Made by a program: the position numbers and the translations under genes. A stretch of 64,000 nt of DNA from Amphiura filiformis. Taxonomy: Eukaryota; Echinodermata; Ophiuroidea; Amphilepidida; Amphiuridae. The stretch covers positions 33,411,887 to 33,475,886 of the forward strand of contig NC_092640.1 of assembly GCF_039555335.1 (NCBI RefSeq). The letters run 5' to 3'. The stretch's first letter is position 1. Every line of letters begins with the position of its first letter. The notes under the pieces were generated by a model. The model saw nothing but the letters and a program-made list of their open reading frames with translations, ran no database searches and was not told the origin of the DNA. This document shows positions 11,194 through 26,100 of this stretch, in pieces.

Positions 11194-14100
11194 CTGTGAA
11201 ATGAAAAAATAAACAAAAGCAAAAGAACATTTAATTATTTAGTAAGCAGGTCAAACAAATATTGGGACATTCCAGTTGAAATCATCTCCCCTGTGGCGGA
11301 TTACATTACTTCCTCAATTCTAGCTGCATCTGAAGAGCTCAGATGCAAAACACACTAAATGCCAATCCGGATATTCGCTGCCGTAGTGCACGTTACTAAC
11401 CATTGGTTACTGGTTCAAGCTTAGGCTCATACACCTGTTCCTAATTATGATATGCCATAGGCTTTGTGTTGTGATCATTTCGATCAGTGGTTCGTAACAA
11501 AGAAAGTGTGAGCTGGTTGGCCTAGCAACGGTCATATTCTAACGTGCACTACGCCAGCGAATTGGTGATACTCTGGTCCATTGTGCTTGGGATATATATC
11601 ATGCACTACAGTGAAGCAAATTTGCACTCATGTGCAGTTAACACTGTCAAATTTTTAGAGCAGGCAGCTAAACGTTAATCGGGATAATGGCGTTTTATCA
11701 TGTTTTGCATCGGTACTGTACATCTGCATTTACCCTGTGACTATCCAAACAGTACTAGGATGGATAGGGACAAGTCAGGGATTACCACACTGCTTGCCAA
11801 CTACATATGTACAGGTATGGCTCTCTGTACATGGGCCCAACAACTCAGCATCCTCTCTGAAGGAAGGAGTAATCTCATGGTTCATTTACCCATTGTTGTG
11901 ATTCAAAGAGGTCCATATGCAGAATTTGTTGCAGAGGTGCAGAAGTTCTAAAATGTGGACCAACAAAATCACTTGCATTAAGAAAGTGGTCCCTTTCTTT
12001 CTCATTTGGACCTCCTTGGAACTTTTTACTGTGAAAAGTTGACTTTTTTCAACAGGACATTTTTTAGGGGTGTGGGGTGCGACCAACATGAAAATTGAGT
12101 ATTTCGAGATAGCCAGCTTTCAACAGAGCAGCCTGACACCATGATATCAGAGATGACAGCCTTACTGTAACATACTTCCATGTCCTCTACTAAAGTTTGT
12201 TCACTTATATAAGGTGGAAATAATTCGGCTTTTGATACTGCGCGCGTCAATAAGTCACGCATTACACAACCCACAACTAGCGTAAGCACTGTGCCCAACA
12301 GTGTGCATGCCATTATATATCAATACACAGTGTTACAAGTCTTTATTTTTTCCACCTTATATAAACCGAACAAACTTTAATGGTTATTATACTCACCATT
12401 ATTGTTGATTTTCTCTGTGATGGCTTCAGTCTCTTTCACAATCACCTGATACGACTGCCTATGCACCGCCTCCTCATTCCCTTCTAAGATGAGCTGTACA
12501 TTCAGTTGTTTCTCAGTCAATTCACTTGGTATAAACAGCTGCTTGAGTTGAAAAAATCTCACATCGACATGAAATCCTTTATTGCACGAGGATTGGTTTC
12601 TACTGCACAGATGGCACAAGCTTAGGCGGATGCATTCGTCGCGACTCGGGCAGCAGTCGCCGCCGAGTTTGAGTCTGATGGCATCATGAAGACCTTGTTC
12701 TACTTTGCCTCGTTGAGAGAAGTATTCTTCGGTTGTGTAGGTGGCGCCTTGGTTTTTTAGCGCAGCCTCTGCGACGGACTTGACGATTTCTTCGTATGAT
12801 CTGTCAAATTTCTGTTCAATGAGACCAAGCTCGTCTTGTCTGCAAATAAAAAGGTGTATTATTTTTATTAATTCCAAAAAATTGGAACACAAAAAAAAGG
12901 AAAATACATGCTACATGATTGCCTTACTAAATAAAACCTTTCAATATTATTTTGTAAATTAAATCCAATAAAAATTGCAACTCACTTTGCTACGTTCGGA
13001 CTTCAGATGCAACATAGCAGTGAATTTATTCTTAGCTATTAGGCAAAAAAACAAACAAGTTTGTTTCCTGTGGCGCGCGCACATTACATTTTTGACGGCT
13101 TATTTTGCACATTAGAATTTTTTTTTCACTTTTCAAAGAAAAAAAAAACCCAGGAAAAATCACAAAAAATAATATAAAACACTACTGGAGTAAACATTTA
13201 CACATTACATAACAAATGAGTGTAGTGAAAAACTACTGGAGAAAATATCACCCTTTTTTTTTAAATACCTTTTTTAATCTGCATGTTGAAAGGGGATCAT
13301 AAATATTCTTGAATATGATTTTTTGTGTGTGTCAGAGAGACCCACTGTACATTCCCATTCCAATGTGCAGCAAAAAAGGTATTTTTGTCATTTGAAGACA
13401 TGGATTAAAAACAAAAAAGTATTTTGCATTTGACTTTTTTGACCTGGTACAGGAAACAAACGTGTTTTTTTGCCTTATGTAAAAAGAGATACATGTAGCA
13501 CCCGACGAGTGTATCGTTTTAATGTGGATGTTCACAAATTTGTAATAAACTAGCTCTAAATAAATCTGTGGTAGCACAGAATGATTACTTACTTAATAAA
13601 GTATTGAAAACTGGCTCGTGCTTCCAGTATGATACGATCTGTAGTAAAGAACCCAATTCTATCATAGTCCACAAAATGAGCATGCGCTGGGTAACGCTTG
13701 AACGTTTTCCCAGGGCCGATAGCATATCTTCCCATGTCGTAGATTTCCTTGGCGTATTCCACCACTTCAGAGATGCGACCTTTGCTCATCCCGTACTGCG
13801 GAGAAAACAATATTCAGCAAGTTACCATTAAATGCAAACTGACTTGTTGAGAGAGTGCAGCACCCCCCCCCCCCTCCAAAAAAAATCCACAAAGGTTCAA
13901 TTTTTGCAATATTTCCAATAAAAAGGTCTAGAAATGGAAGAAAATTGACAACAGGGTCCACTTTTAGGTGGATATAGAGCCACTTTTTACAAAAAATCAT
14001 GCGCAAGTGCACTTTTCATTTGAAAAATGTTCACTTTTGGGAAGTCATGTGTACAGGTCTGAATGCAAGATGATTATTTCACAAAATCTGCTCCGAATTC

Positions 14101-17100
14101 TGCAAGAAACTGTAGTATATGGCCCATACACAATGTGTTCAACTTTTTAGGTCTAAAAATCAATTTTTATTGGTGAAACTCAAATTTCAAATTTTACATA
14201 GAACACATACCACGCTGTTGGTTTCACTCTTTTAGGTACAGTGCTAGAAATTTTCAGATGGGATATTCCTAAGATTATTAAAAAAATGTTGTTTTACAAG
14301 TTACTGCATACAGCAAACAAACAAGCCAACAGATTGTTTCATGGACCTGCTGTTTTTCCCCACTGTTTATAGACATTTTAAGTACTGAGATTCCCCAGAG
14401 TTAACCCTCAAATTTGAACTGACGTTTACAAGTGCAACAGTTTACAAAACTACCCCATGGACTATAGACCATTTCATATCAAGTTTGGAAAACTACGCTA
14501 TTTATCCAGTAAGCTAGAGGGTCAAATTGTACCCAAACTGGCAGACAAGAAAGGTCTTGAATTATATTACCCTTTTGCACCAAAATACAGCTTCTTTAGC
14601 CGATATGAACATGGGGTCATCGGTTTAAATATTTTCCTAGCATATTGAGTTAACACCTCAGCTACTTTTCACAAGACATACCACCACACGCTTGCACATG
14701 AGTATCCTTGGCAAATGTACATCTCTCATCCATTATTGACCATCGAAAGTTAATCATAGTTTATGATGCATGTTATACATTGGAACTTCGCACTGTACAT
14801 GCTGCTGAAGAGGTACTTTTTTGCGTGCGCAATAGGGGAAATTATTTCATGTTTCCGGTTTGTCGGAATGACTCAGTATGAAAAGGTCTATGACTGTCTG
14901 TCACTATACCATTTTTCACCTGGGCAAGACAGTGACATCACACCTTTGTTCCATAACCATTAAGGTATAGGACATTTTTTGTTCTTGCTACAGCCCCCGA
15001 ATTAAATGTATTTAATTGTTTGTACTCACTCAGGCAGCATTGTGTGTGAATTTTACATCCGAACTAAGTGCTATTCTTTTTTTATGGGCATTTTAGTGTC
15101 TTAAATGGCCTAAAATGAGGGTTTTTCAATATTGCCATCCATTTCTAATCGTCACCCCCATAGACTTTACATGTAAAATAAAAAGGCGTGTACAAAAATA
15201 ATAGCACTTAGTTTGGATGTAAAATTCACACAAAATGCTTTTTGAGTGATTACAAAGATAATTAAATACTTTTCATTCAGGGGCTATGTGGAATTTTTTT
15301 AAATGTATTCCTTGTACAATGACATTTCACAATAAAATGTCCATTGGAAACAAAGGTGATCAGTGTGCAGATCAATGCGAGCAGCTTCACTCAAATCGCT
15401 CTAGATACTACCAAGTCGACCCATATTTAGCCAGTCCATCCTCAACTTGAAAGCAAGTGGAACAAAGTAATAGGAGTGTCAATTGATGTAATGAGGTGAT
15501 GCCCCACTTTTGGCACTTTAAGCATTCAATGCAAAATTAGCTCTTAACAGGTGGGAATTATTCGGTTTTTGTTACTGCGAGAGTCAATAAAGTTCCAACT
15601 TTACGCACACGTAAATTCACAAAAGCACGCGTCATTTATGCAAAGCGCATTTTGCGTATTTGCTGCGCCCAGTTGTGTGTACGCCATTCTATATCAATCC
15701 ACGATGTGATGAGTCCCGCCGATTACGAGCTGATCAGAGTATAATTCACCTATATAGGAGGTTGGACTCCATCTGCAAACATATGCCTCTGAATAAAGGT
15801 TTTTGGATGAAAGGTAGACACTCTCCACGAAAACATTATTTGGAGTTTGAACAACTACTATATCAAGGGTTGAGAGCCAGAAAGCCTTAACTCACAATCT
15901 CCTGCTCCCACAAAATGATCATAAAGTCGCCAGGGCACTATAGAAGATATAGGCCATTAATCATGACAAAATTCAATAGAAAACAAAAGACATTGTGGAG
16001 GAAATATTGATTTTTGAAGACCAAAGCAAGGAGCCAACTTTATGCTCATATTGTGAGGGCTGGTCATACTGAGTTACGGCTTTCTGGTTCTGTATTACTG
16101 ATACAGGTGGCTACAAACATGTATTATTGTAAGATCAATAAAATATTATTTGTTTGTTGTGGAGCGTGTCTGCTTTTTTCTCTTTCGCCAAAAAAAAAGA
16201 AATCTCATTTAGAGGCACATATGTTTGTAGATGAAATTCTATGGTACTGGTATATGAAATATGCAGTTCATATACAGAAGCTTATGTCAAAAAGAAATTA
16301 ATCAAAACAATAGCAGTGGCATAGCTAGGGGTTATGGCACCCAGGGCTAAGGATACATAATGGCACCCCCAAATTCTTGAACAATTGCATGCCATCTTAA
16401 ATTGAACTTTCAAATTATTTTATGCTGAAATGTGTGCAAAGCGTGCAGAAATTGTGACTTTCATCGCTTAGAGGGACGAAGAATCGATGCTGAATTGGCC
16501 AATTCAGTACCCCTGTAAGGTTGGCATCCAGGGCATGTGAACCCCCCATCCCCCCAGTCGCAATGCCACTGAACAACAATATCTTACCTGATAGTATTCA
16601 ATATATGAAAATGACAGAGGCAGCAAAATGAGCATTAATAAAGCTACAATAGCCACCAAGAAGCTGACACCATAGATGGTCCATGTGCGGCCACTGACTT
16701 CACTGAATTTGATTTCAGGAAGCCAACTGGAAGAGCCTGGTTCATCTGCTGATGGCTGGGAACTTGAAATGTCAAGAGAACCAGGCACTGGAATGGAAAC
16801 ACAAGAAATGGATTTGAATAAGCTGTTGGTTATTTTTCTATTTTTAGAGGGGGCGGGGGTCCAAAAATCTTTTTTTAATAATCAGTGGCTCAACATAATG
16901 CCCAATAGTTGGTAATTCCAATCATGAAATAAAAATCAAACAAATTGATAAATGTGACCCGGCAGCACAAATGAGCCGTAAATTCCCTAAATTGTATTCT
17001 GAGTTACGGTGTAAAATGTGTACGAAGGTCATATTCATCGGTAACTTAAACTGGCCCGACATCCATCTCATTTTGATAGTCAAAAACTAATCAATAATCC

Positions 17101-20100
17101 TATTGTTGAAGTGGATAATAAGCTTCTACCTTAGATGGCTATAGAACTTTTAATAGCTCTGGTCTTTGTTTGCTTTTGCTAAATCCTGTTCAAGTGGTGG
17201 GTTACCAGGCATTGTATTTTGTACAGGTATGCATAACCAACAATTAACAATGAGAGAACTTTCTTAAACCTCGTTGACTTGGGGATGATTTGAAATGACC
17301 GCCAATTATGACTGTTTGATATTTATTGCCAGCAATGTGGAAAAAGAGACACATGTAAAAACGTTAAAAGCTATAATTTTGTTGAAGGAGCAAAGTTTAT
17401 CAAACCATAACCCCGCTTCTGGATATCGTTTGAAGTCAAATGATATACCATTTTTAAGTTTATGATGTTTATTTTTTAAACACAAAATAAAACAAAATTG
17501 ACAGGGGGAGGAATTTACGGCTCATTTGCCGTGGACGGTCACAAATATTGTTGATGTAAAATCTCGAACAAAATCACATGAAAATTTGAGATAAATCAAG
17601 GGGATTTCCATTGAAAAAAATCCCAACTGGTAAAAGACCTAAAAAGGGTTCTTAAAGATATTTAAAATCATAAAGAACATCAAAATTAGGCTAATGCCAA
17701 TATTTATTAAGCCAGAACAACATTGAATTGTCCATAATTAACAAAATCAATGATTTTTTTCTCATTCTTAAAAATATCAATCATAAGTAGGCCTATACCA
17801 AATTTAATCAATTTAAATTCTACATTTTACAAGGAATTACCTATAGGGCTTAGAATCGATCAGTCCCGTTGTTGCTATGCACCTCCAATTGGTTCAAATA
17901 GGGCGTATGATTATCGCGTCGACTCGCACACGCTGCACCGTGTTATATCGTATCATATCACATGACTAAGAACCAATACAATTGCAGGAACTTTCTCAAG
18001 TGTTTAAGAATTGGACCAACTGTTCCATTGTCAATTTCCATTGGTTCTTTCATATCATGAATATTAATAAGTGTATGAAATAATCTCAATTTTGACACAA
18101 TCTGGTCCATGGGGCCAAAGGCAAATTTGAAACTGAGATAAAGGTAAAAATATGGAGTAAAAAACAATAAAATACATAAGAAAATAGACATCAAAAACTT
18201 CATAACTTTAGAACCAAGTATAATTGATTGTTGGTGTTTTCAGTAAATACGGTTTTATTTAGCTTGTCTAATAGAACCAATTTACCCCAGCAGAGAATGG
18301 TTGAGCCCTTTGTTATGGTATTGTTGTATCTAATGGGATTTCTCTGCTTTGTTTGTGCACTGTGATCAGGGTTGCCAAACCCGCGATTTGATAGCCCAAT
18401 TGGGCGACTTTTGAAGATTTTCCCCGCGACTTTTGACAATTTCCTGTCCCATAGAAACCAATGGTTAAGAAAAAATTTGGGCGACTTTTCAACATTGGCT
18501 TCCGCGACTTCGATAGTTTCCTGCCCCATAGAAACCAATGGTAAAGAAAAAAATTGGGCGACTTTTCAATTATTTGACCCGCGATTCAGGCTGAAATCTT
18601 TTGGCAACCCTGACTGTGATGTTGGCTGCCTAGCTCATTTGAATCACTTGTTTGTCTGCAATTGATCAGAGTGGATCGTGATGAAATATCGCAGATTTTA
18701 GTCAAAGTTTGGAAATTCTCTGTCTTGGGGTAATGATAGCCTATTATATGTATAATGTAATAATTACAGTAACTCAATTTTCATAAATGCCTCCTTTGGC
18801 CCCCATGGATCAGATCGTGTCACATATTTTATTATATGTATGTAAAATGCCGTCAGTAAGCCTTTAGAGTCTTACCATGTGCTGGAGTAGAAAATGTTGT
18901 ATCCGCCACAGAACCTCTCACATATCCAGGTACTAAAATGAAGGAAAAAATTATTTCTTATATTTAGTATACAGAATGTGCTATTTGCAAGCCAATTTTC
19001 CATTAGATTATGGGTTAATTCTACCAAATTACTCCCTTCCATTTTGTTTTCATTTTTCACTTTGAGTTTTTCTTCATCCCTTTCTGCATATGATTTTTTC
19101 TTTTGTTACTTTTAGGCCAAAAAATTAGATTTATCTCTCAAACCTGTGCACATAAGTATGTGACAGTCATGTTAGTGCATAGCCCTATATATGCAATGGG
19201 CATTTTTTAGTTATAAAAAAAAGGCCACATAGCAGTTAAAAACAAGAAAAAGGGGGCTTCTGATTTTCTGCACCTTACCAGGGAAGTTGATTCATTTGAC
19301 ACAATTATGCACAAAAACACAATGTCATTAGACCTGTCCTCTGTGTCTTGCCCATCACTATAGTCCGTATACCTTCCTCGAGTCAGTAAAATCAAATCAA
19401 ATTTTGAGGTTTTCTCAAAAACTGTTAATTTTTGCAGGAATCTGTTATGCCAGTTGGATTCCTGACATCATTTCCATTCTAAAATGTACTTTTATATACT
19501 TCTCTTACATTCAGAGATACAATAAAAAACAACATCTAAATTACTGACCCGAGGAAGGCATACTGATTATAGCTTCTTATCTGGCAGGTTCAATACCACT
19601 CACCGACAAATAATCCTCAAGTTCAATGACATTAAACCTGTCCTGCGTGTCTTGCCCTTCCTTTATAGCTTGTAATCTGATTGGTTTAACATTGTCTCTA
19701 CCACATTACTATTCACCTACAACTAATCCTTAAGTTCAATGTAATTACATCTCGTTGGCAGAGTGCAACACTATCGTAAGTGCAGTAGAATGTAATAGCT
19801 GCCTTTTGTAAAATACCTATTGTTTGCAGCACATGCCCCTCATGATGCTCATTGTAAAGTGTTGATGTTCTGTATACTTTCCTGATGGCCACTAAGCTAA
19901 CCCCAAGATATCACCTTTACATGTAGTTGGGTATTTTATTCTAGTGTTATTGGTTAAAAGTAAGTACATTTATTGAAATGTTGCAAATAGCAGCTATTGC
20001 ATTCCAATGCACTTACGATACTGTTGGACTCTGCCGAGATCTGTCCTCTGGACTACTAACCAATCACGAGTCGTCGGGAGATTGACACTGACATCATATA

Positions 20101-23100
20101 TGCAAACTAGTCTTTTTAATTCAGTCTTAGATTATAGACAATTAGACATATCCTTTGCATTTTGCCCATTCCTAGCTTGCAATCTGGTTGTTTCAACATT
20201 ATGTGATGCGATCAAGCAAAAGGTGTCTGATGTCGTTCAAAATCAAAATTCAGTTTTCAATCTCATTACATGAACTATTCTCTGAACTTTATTTTGCAGA
20301 AAACCCATCATAATTAGACTTATGGTTCCAGAGTTATGGCCGCTTCAATGTTGCTCAGAACAAAAAAGTACAAAGGAAGTTGAATACTATTAAATGGTTA
20401 TATCTCAAAATCAATATTCCCGACATCCGACTCATTTTGCTTGATTGCATCACATATTGTCTGTACCACATTACTACTGACCTACAACTACATCCTCTAG
20501 TTCAATGTCAGTAGACCTATCCTGTGTGTCTTGCCCATCCCTAGCTTGTAATCTGGTTGGTTCCACACCTTCATCTTGGTCCCACTCTAAATCCTCACCA
20601 CTTGTTGCCTATGAGTGGGGGAAAAAAGCATAGAATGATGAATTGAATATAGATACTTGTACTCCAAGACCATTAAAAGAGAAAACAAAATTGTGTTCAG
20701 GGTTGAAATTTCGTAGCACTATGCAAGAATCAAAGTTGATTTGATCGCCTCAAGTTCGGTAGTGACATCAATGCAAGCACTGCAAGTGTGCTGACAAACC
20801 ACCCTTGTATGTGTGTGTGTACTAACGCACCTGCAACATTACCAAACTTGAGGCGAACCAATGTATTAGTCACCCAATCTTTGATGTGTAAATATAAAAT
20901 GTTTATTCTGTCGGTCCAACATCCGGGCTATCTCTAGTCCCGGGCCCAAACTGCATGTGGCTCACGGTTTGTTATGAACAACAGAAACTGGCTGTGAAGG
21001 AGGCTACATAGCGATGTTGTTGGAGTGACATTCAATTTCGGAAAAAACGACACTCGACCATGGAATTTAATTTTAAGTTTGTTAGTATATAAACGGTAAA
21101 TCAAGTAAGTTTCTTCCACTCTGAAGACTTAGAAACGGTTGTTTGATTCCACTGACTATTTGCGATCGAAATTTACATAACACCAATGACAGAAATCATC
21201 AACAAAAATCGAATCAGGGACTTGTTTTCACTCGACCATGAGTGGCATCATCAACCGGAAGTGACGTGGCACGGACCGACAGAATATGAGAATCAAGTTT
21301 GAAGCAAACAAATTTGTTAAATCTGCAGGAATTGATTTGCCGATTCTCACCAACATTCTAGCCCTGGTGTTGCCTGTTTTTATTTTTTCTTCTGATTTTG
21401 ATAGATGATAGGAAAGAAAGTACTGCACAAAAGAATTACAATGTAACTATAAACAATGCTGAAACCTAGGAAAGTGGTGTGGGTGCTGATAACAGACCAT
21501 GGATGATTTCCTCTTTTGACCTTTTACGCACCATGTTATGCTTTACTGCTGCACAAGACCATCAGCTTAACATGACCTTTGAACAAATGTATCTACTTCA
21601 ATCAGCATGGTCCGTGGGGGGGGGGGGGATTAACCCCACAACCCTAGTTTTGCAGCTAATGCCTTAGACCAAGCCATACAGCACTTTTAAATGCACTCAT
21701 AATATTTCATGTAAAGTCACAAATAAGCAGAGCTGAGTACATTCCAGTTGAAATCCATACGCTACCTGTAAAGACACAACCTTAATCTCCCACACAGGGA
21801 GTGTAGATCTCAAATGGAATCACCCAGTCGGTTGCCCCATTGGAAATTCACACTCTCTGTGAGGAAGATTAAGATCATGTCTTCCAAAGGGGGTGTATTG
21901 GATTTCAAATGGAATAACCCTATAAGAGTCCAGACTCGGAATAGCCTCATGCATAGCATCAATCCTCCATATTGAATCTCAGAAATGGAATGGGCACCAA
22001 AATCAAATGATAATTTAAAGCAGGCCCGGGCTGATCCACTACTCTTTATGAAAAGGCCTACAACTTTTACATGTCCAGATATTGCTCTTCTAGTACAAAG
22101 GACCACCATTTTATGTGACTCTCTGAACCACGGCACGCTATGCACCCACTGTGATGTCTGCACGTTTAGGGGCATAATAAGTGGGATAGAGGATAAATGA
22201 GAAAGCTCATGATCTTACAACCTACCTTCCAATCTTACAAAATTAAGTTTGCCAGGCGCATGGTGAAATAATCTGGAGGGGTACTATTTTTCTCTCAATG
22301 AGTCACACCGACATCGCCTGGCTAATAATTACTTGGTACCGCAGAGATACTAAAATAAATACCTGGGATCAATACATGTGAATGTGCTGTGCACGATTTT
22401 GATAATCAGACGAAAATCTTTGGATACCGGGGTAGAAAATGATGAATATCTCCCGTAAATGATTTTGTCTAAAGAAGCCAGATGTGGTTCCTTGCACTTG
22501 AATATATGTGTTGAACAGATATGATAGTTGTTAGCTTGCGTCTTTTGAAAGAAGCTTGTGTCTTGAACTCAAAAACTGACAATAATTCTGATTTATATGT
22601 GCCGAACTATATAGCGCAGTGTATAGGCCAATCGTGGAGGTAGTCTAAAAGCAGATGACCTTTGGCGTACCATGCTCACTCACACACAGCGAGGTCAGTC
22701 ACCGGGCTATTGTCAGTAGCCTTAGTCAGATGTCCTTTGGCACGGCCCATTATGCGGTGGATTCAACCTACCATGGCAATTTCTGCCATGAAGATATCGG
22801 GGCGATGACACTGTGTGAGTGACATGCTGGTAAACACAGAGACCAGACTTTCTTATCCTCTATAATTAATGCCCATCTAATAAATGCCCCCATTTTTCCA
22901 CCAAAATGGTCAAATTCCCATGCTATCTTGTGTAAGTTTACCACAATCCACATATGATCTGTAATTGCTAAAAGTGATATTGCATACCCGAAACGAACCA
23001 GAAGTCATTGATCCTAAGTTCACAGTTTGTCATTCAGATGCGATTTTTAAGCTTACCTAACAATTTCAAGAATTTGTAAAACAGACCACTAATAATCAAT

Positions 23101-26100
23101 TGGAGAAAATACAGTATTATTAAAGTCAAATTTGACTCTTCTCCTTACCTCAACATAACTTGTTGGTCTTGATTTGCCTTTCTGCATCTGCATGGCTTCA
23201 TCATATGATGGAGGCTCCCCATACGGTGGTGGTGAGTCTTCTCCATCAGAATGGTCAGTACTCACTGGCGGGTTGTCTGTACTTCCAACAGGCTGGGGAT
23301 AAACCACATTTAATATAAACAAACATGTTTAAAATAACAACAACAAATAAGAAATCATTTTTATCATGTGGCTCCTAACTGTCCAAAAAAAAACTGGCTT
23401 CCACTTTAAGCTCAATATTATATATGTTAAAGCAGGATTTCGTGATCCTAGCATCCTCTTTTTATGACATTTTTCAGTAGATATCCACGAAAAAAGCTTA
23501 TTCCCAAAATTTCAGTTGATTCTGATTTTTGGGTCTGCGAGTTATGTATGATTATATGTATTACACTACTGAGTCTACTCCATATAGGCCACTGTTATAA
23601 GTTCGTTCTGGTATACCATCTGAACGAAATTCAAATTTGCTGATATTTTTGCTAAACAAATAATCTGCAAGACATATTTGGTACATAAACATTATGTAGC
23701 CAGATTAAATAAATTTCGTTTGCACAAAACCAGAAATTTACTCACGATTGACGGTTTCGTCTATCATGGGCGATAGACATCTTCAGAATGATGATGGTAG
23801 ATCCTCACCGGTTTCCCAGATCCCGACTGTAGATGGTGTATCAGCCAGGAGAGGATCTGGCAAACCGGTGAGGATCTACCATCATCATTCTGAAGATGTC
23901 TATCGCCATGATAGACTTAAACCGTCAATCGTGAGTAAATTTCTGGTTTTGTGCAAACGAAATTTATTTAATCTGTATATCTACAAACCTGATGAATCTA
24001 TTCAGTGATTATGTAGCCAGACGTATCCAGTGGTATAAAAATCTCAACTTTTTTTGAGAAAAGTGGGGGGATGATGCTGTTGATCATGAAATGCCCTTTT
24101 AACCTCCAAGCAGAATAATGTTGCAAATATATTAACAAAAAAATAAGGACTGCAAATACTTTCCTATTATTCAACTTTTAGTTCTGAACCATGCCATTAA
24201 AAAAAATAATAGAACAGGGCACTTAAACAATTAATATGCACTATTCGAGGACCCCCTATGATGGGAAATGTGTGGTACTGGTGGGGGTTGGTACAGGGTG
24301 TATCAAAATGATTGGTACCCATCAATATCCAGTGATCATGGCCAAGACTGCCACATCAAAATGCAGCACTAACGTGGACCTTTTTTGCAGATTTATGTAA
24401 TAAAAGGTTATAAAACTATCAATTGTAGTCATTTCAAGATGATCTAATGTTGAATTGGAAAGAAGCTCAGGAAAGAAGCACACATTTCATTTAAAAGGTG
24501 ATGGGTACCAATCTTTTTGATACACCCTGTAGCTGGGATTATAAATAGGATACCATAGAATTCCGCCTACTTAGGGATTCAATCATGTTACACTGTTTAA
24601 AACATTTGTGCATCATCCTCTAATATAATGAATTCAATGTGTAGGAGTGTATACGCACACAAGTTCCAGGGAATAACAATTTTATGGGCAAATGCACTTG
24701 TGTTCATGTAATACATGACAGTAAAAATGATTAATCAAACAATGTTACACTCCTGTGCAAAGGTATAGGAACAGTTGTTGAGAAGCACACATGCCTCTAA
24801 ACGAGTGTTTTTTGACAAAACAGGTGAAGGCAATCATTATACCCGCCACAAAAACACAATTTGGAGTTTCAGCAACTTAATTAATACAGACGGTTGTACA
24901 AACATGTATTATTGTAAGACCAGTCTATTGTACATTGTAATATATTTTGTGGAGGGTGTCTGCCTTTTGTCTCTTTTGTCAAAAAACCCAATTAGAGGAC
25001 GCTGACAAGCTCTCTTAATTTTCAACTTACCTGAGTTACTTCTGTTCTCACCCCACCACCTGTTTCCCCATCTGTGATCTCAATTCTTGTTGGAGATGAT
25101 TCCTCACCATCATTTCCTCCAGATGCACCCTCTGCCTCTCCATCATTTCCTTCTGACACACCCATCTCCTCTGCCGCCTCGTGATTCTCCTCTACCTCAA
25201 TTCTTGTTGGTGGTGCGTCCTCTCTATCATTCCCCCCAGCAGGTGCACCTACTTCATCTCCATCAATTCCCTCTGTTGCACCTGCCTCCTCTTGAGCCTC
25301 TTCTCCCTCCTTCGGTATCGACCCTTCTGCATCATTTTCATCCCTAAGACCATTTACATCATCTTCTACCCCAGTAGCAGCATCCTCATCTTGTGGAGGA
25401 GCATCTTCTGCTCCTTCATCTACAGCAGGTGGTGGATCAGTATCTGGCTGTACAGTGGTAGACATGTCATGGTCTTCATCTTCATATCCTAAATCTGTTA
25501 TATGAATTAAAAGGATTGACTCACTTTAAATTCAGTTACACTTTAATCATTTACACTGATTAGGCCAAAACAAAAAAGGTTTGTCTCATTCAAAAATAAA
25601 ATTTTATTTCACAATTTTTATTTGATTTTCAAAAAATTGCCATTGGCAAAACATAATGCGCCAAAACCGGTGAGGATTTAAGGGGGTAACCCCGAACTCC
25701 TGATTTATTGATGAAATATAAAACAGGGACTGCCTTTTGTGGAGAGCGAGAGCAATTACCCTCTACTTAAATCTGATATACATGTAGGAGAGTGATTTTT
25801 AGCTCTCCTTAGTTGACCATTCTCTCTTTACATTCTATTGTAAATGCTCTAAACAGCTCTCCTTGAAGGCCCCAGAAGAGCTATTTCATGATCTCCTGCA
25901 AATTCTAAAGGACAGTCCCTGATGAGACAAATGTATTTTTTTTGGCCTTAAGGTAGGATCATCGGATAATAGGCCCATGCAGGAAAATAGCCACTATATC
26001 AAATCAGAATTATGTATCCTCATCAAATATATAACCAATTGAAGATAAGTCTTTACTCCACTTAATTTTAATGTTTCATGAAAATTGAAACATTTCTTAT

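Noticed and set aside
19595..19690. Alternative exon of the band 7-like gene
   Set aside because: Open with a GTGAGT donor, but it ends in phase 0 where phase 1 is needed and the 5' half and acceptor are missing.
21810..22200. Overlapping frames of 121 (minus) and 71 (plus) residues
   Set aside because: Part lies in a MITE and no splice sites compatible with the band 7-like gene phases were found; no protein resemblance.
23748..24008. 86-residue plus-strand frame
   Set aside because: It is produced by the near-perfect foldback and its inverse arm.
25087..25492. Pro/His/Leu-rich plus-strand frames
   Set aside because: Antisense of the acidic band 7-like exon, whose splice sites and phase fit the minus strand.
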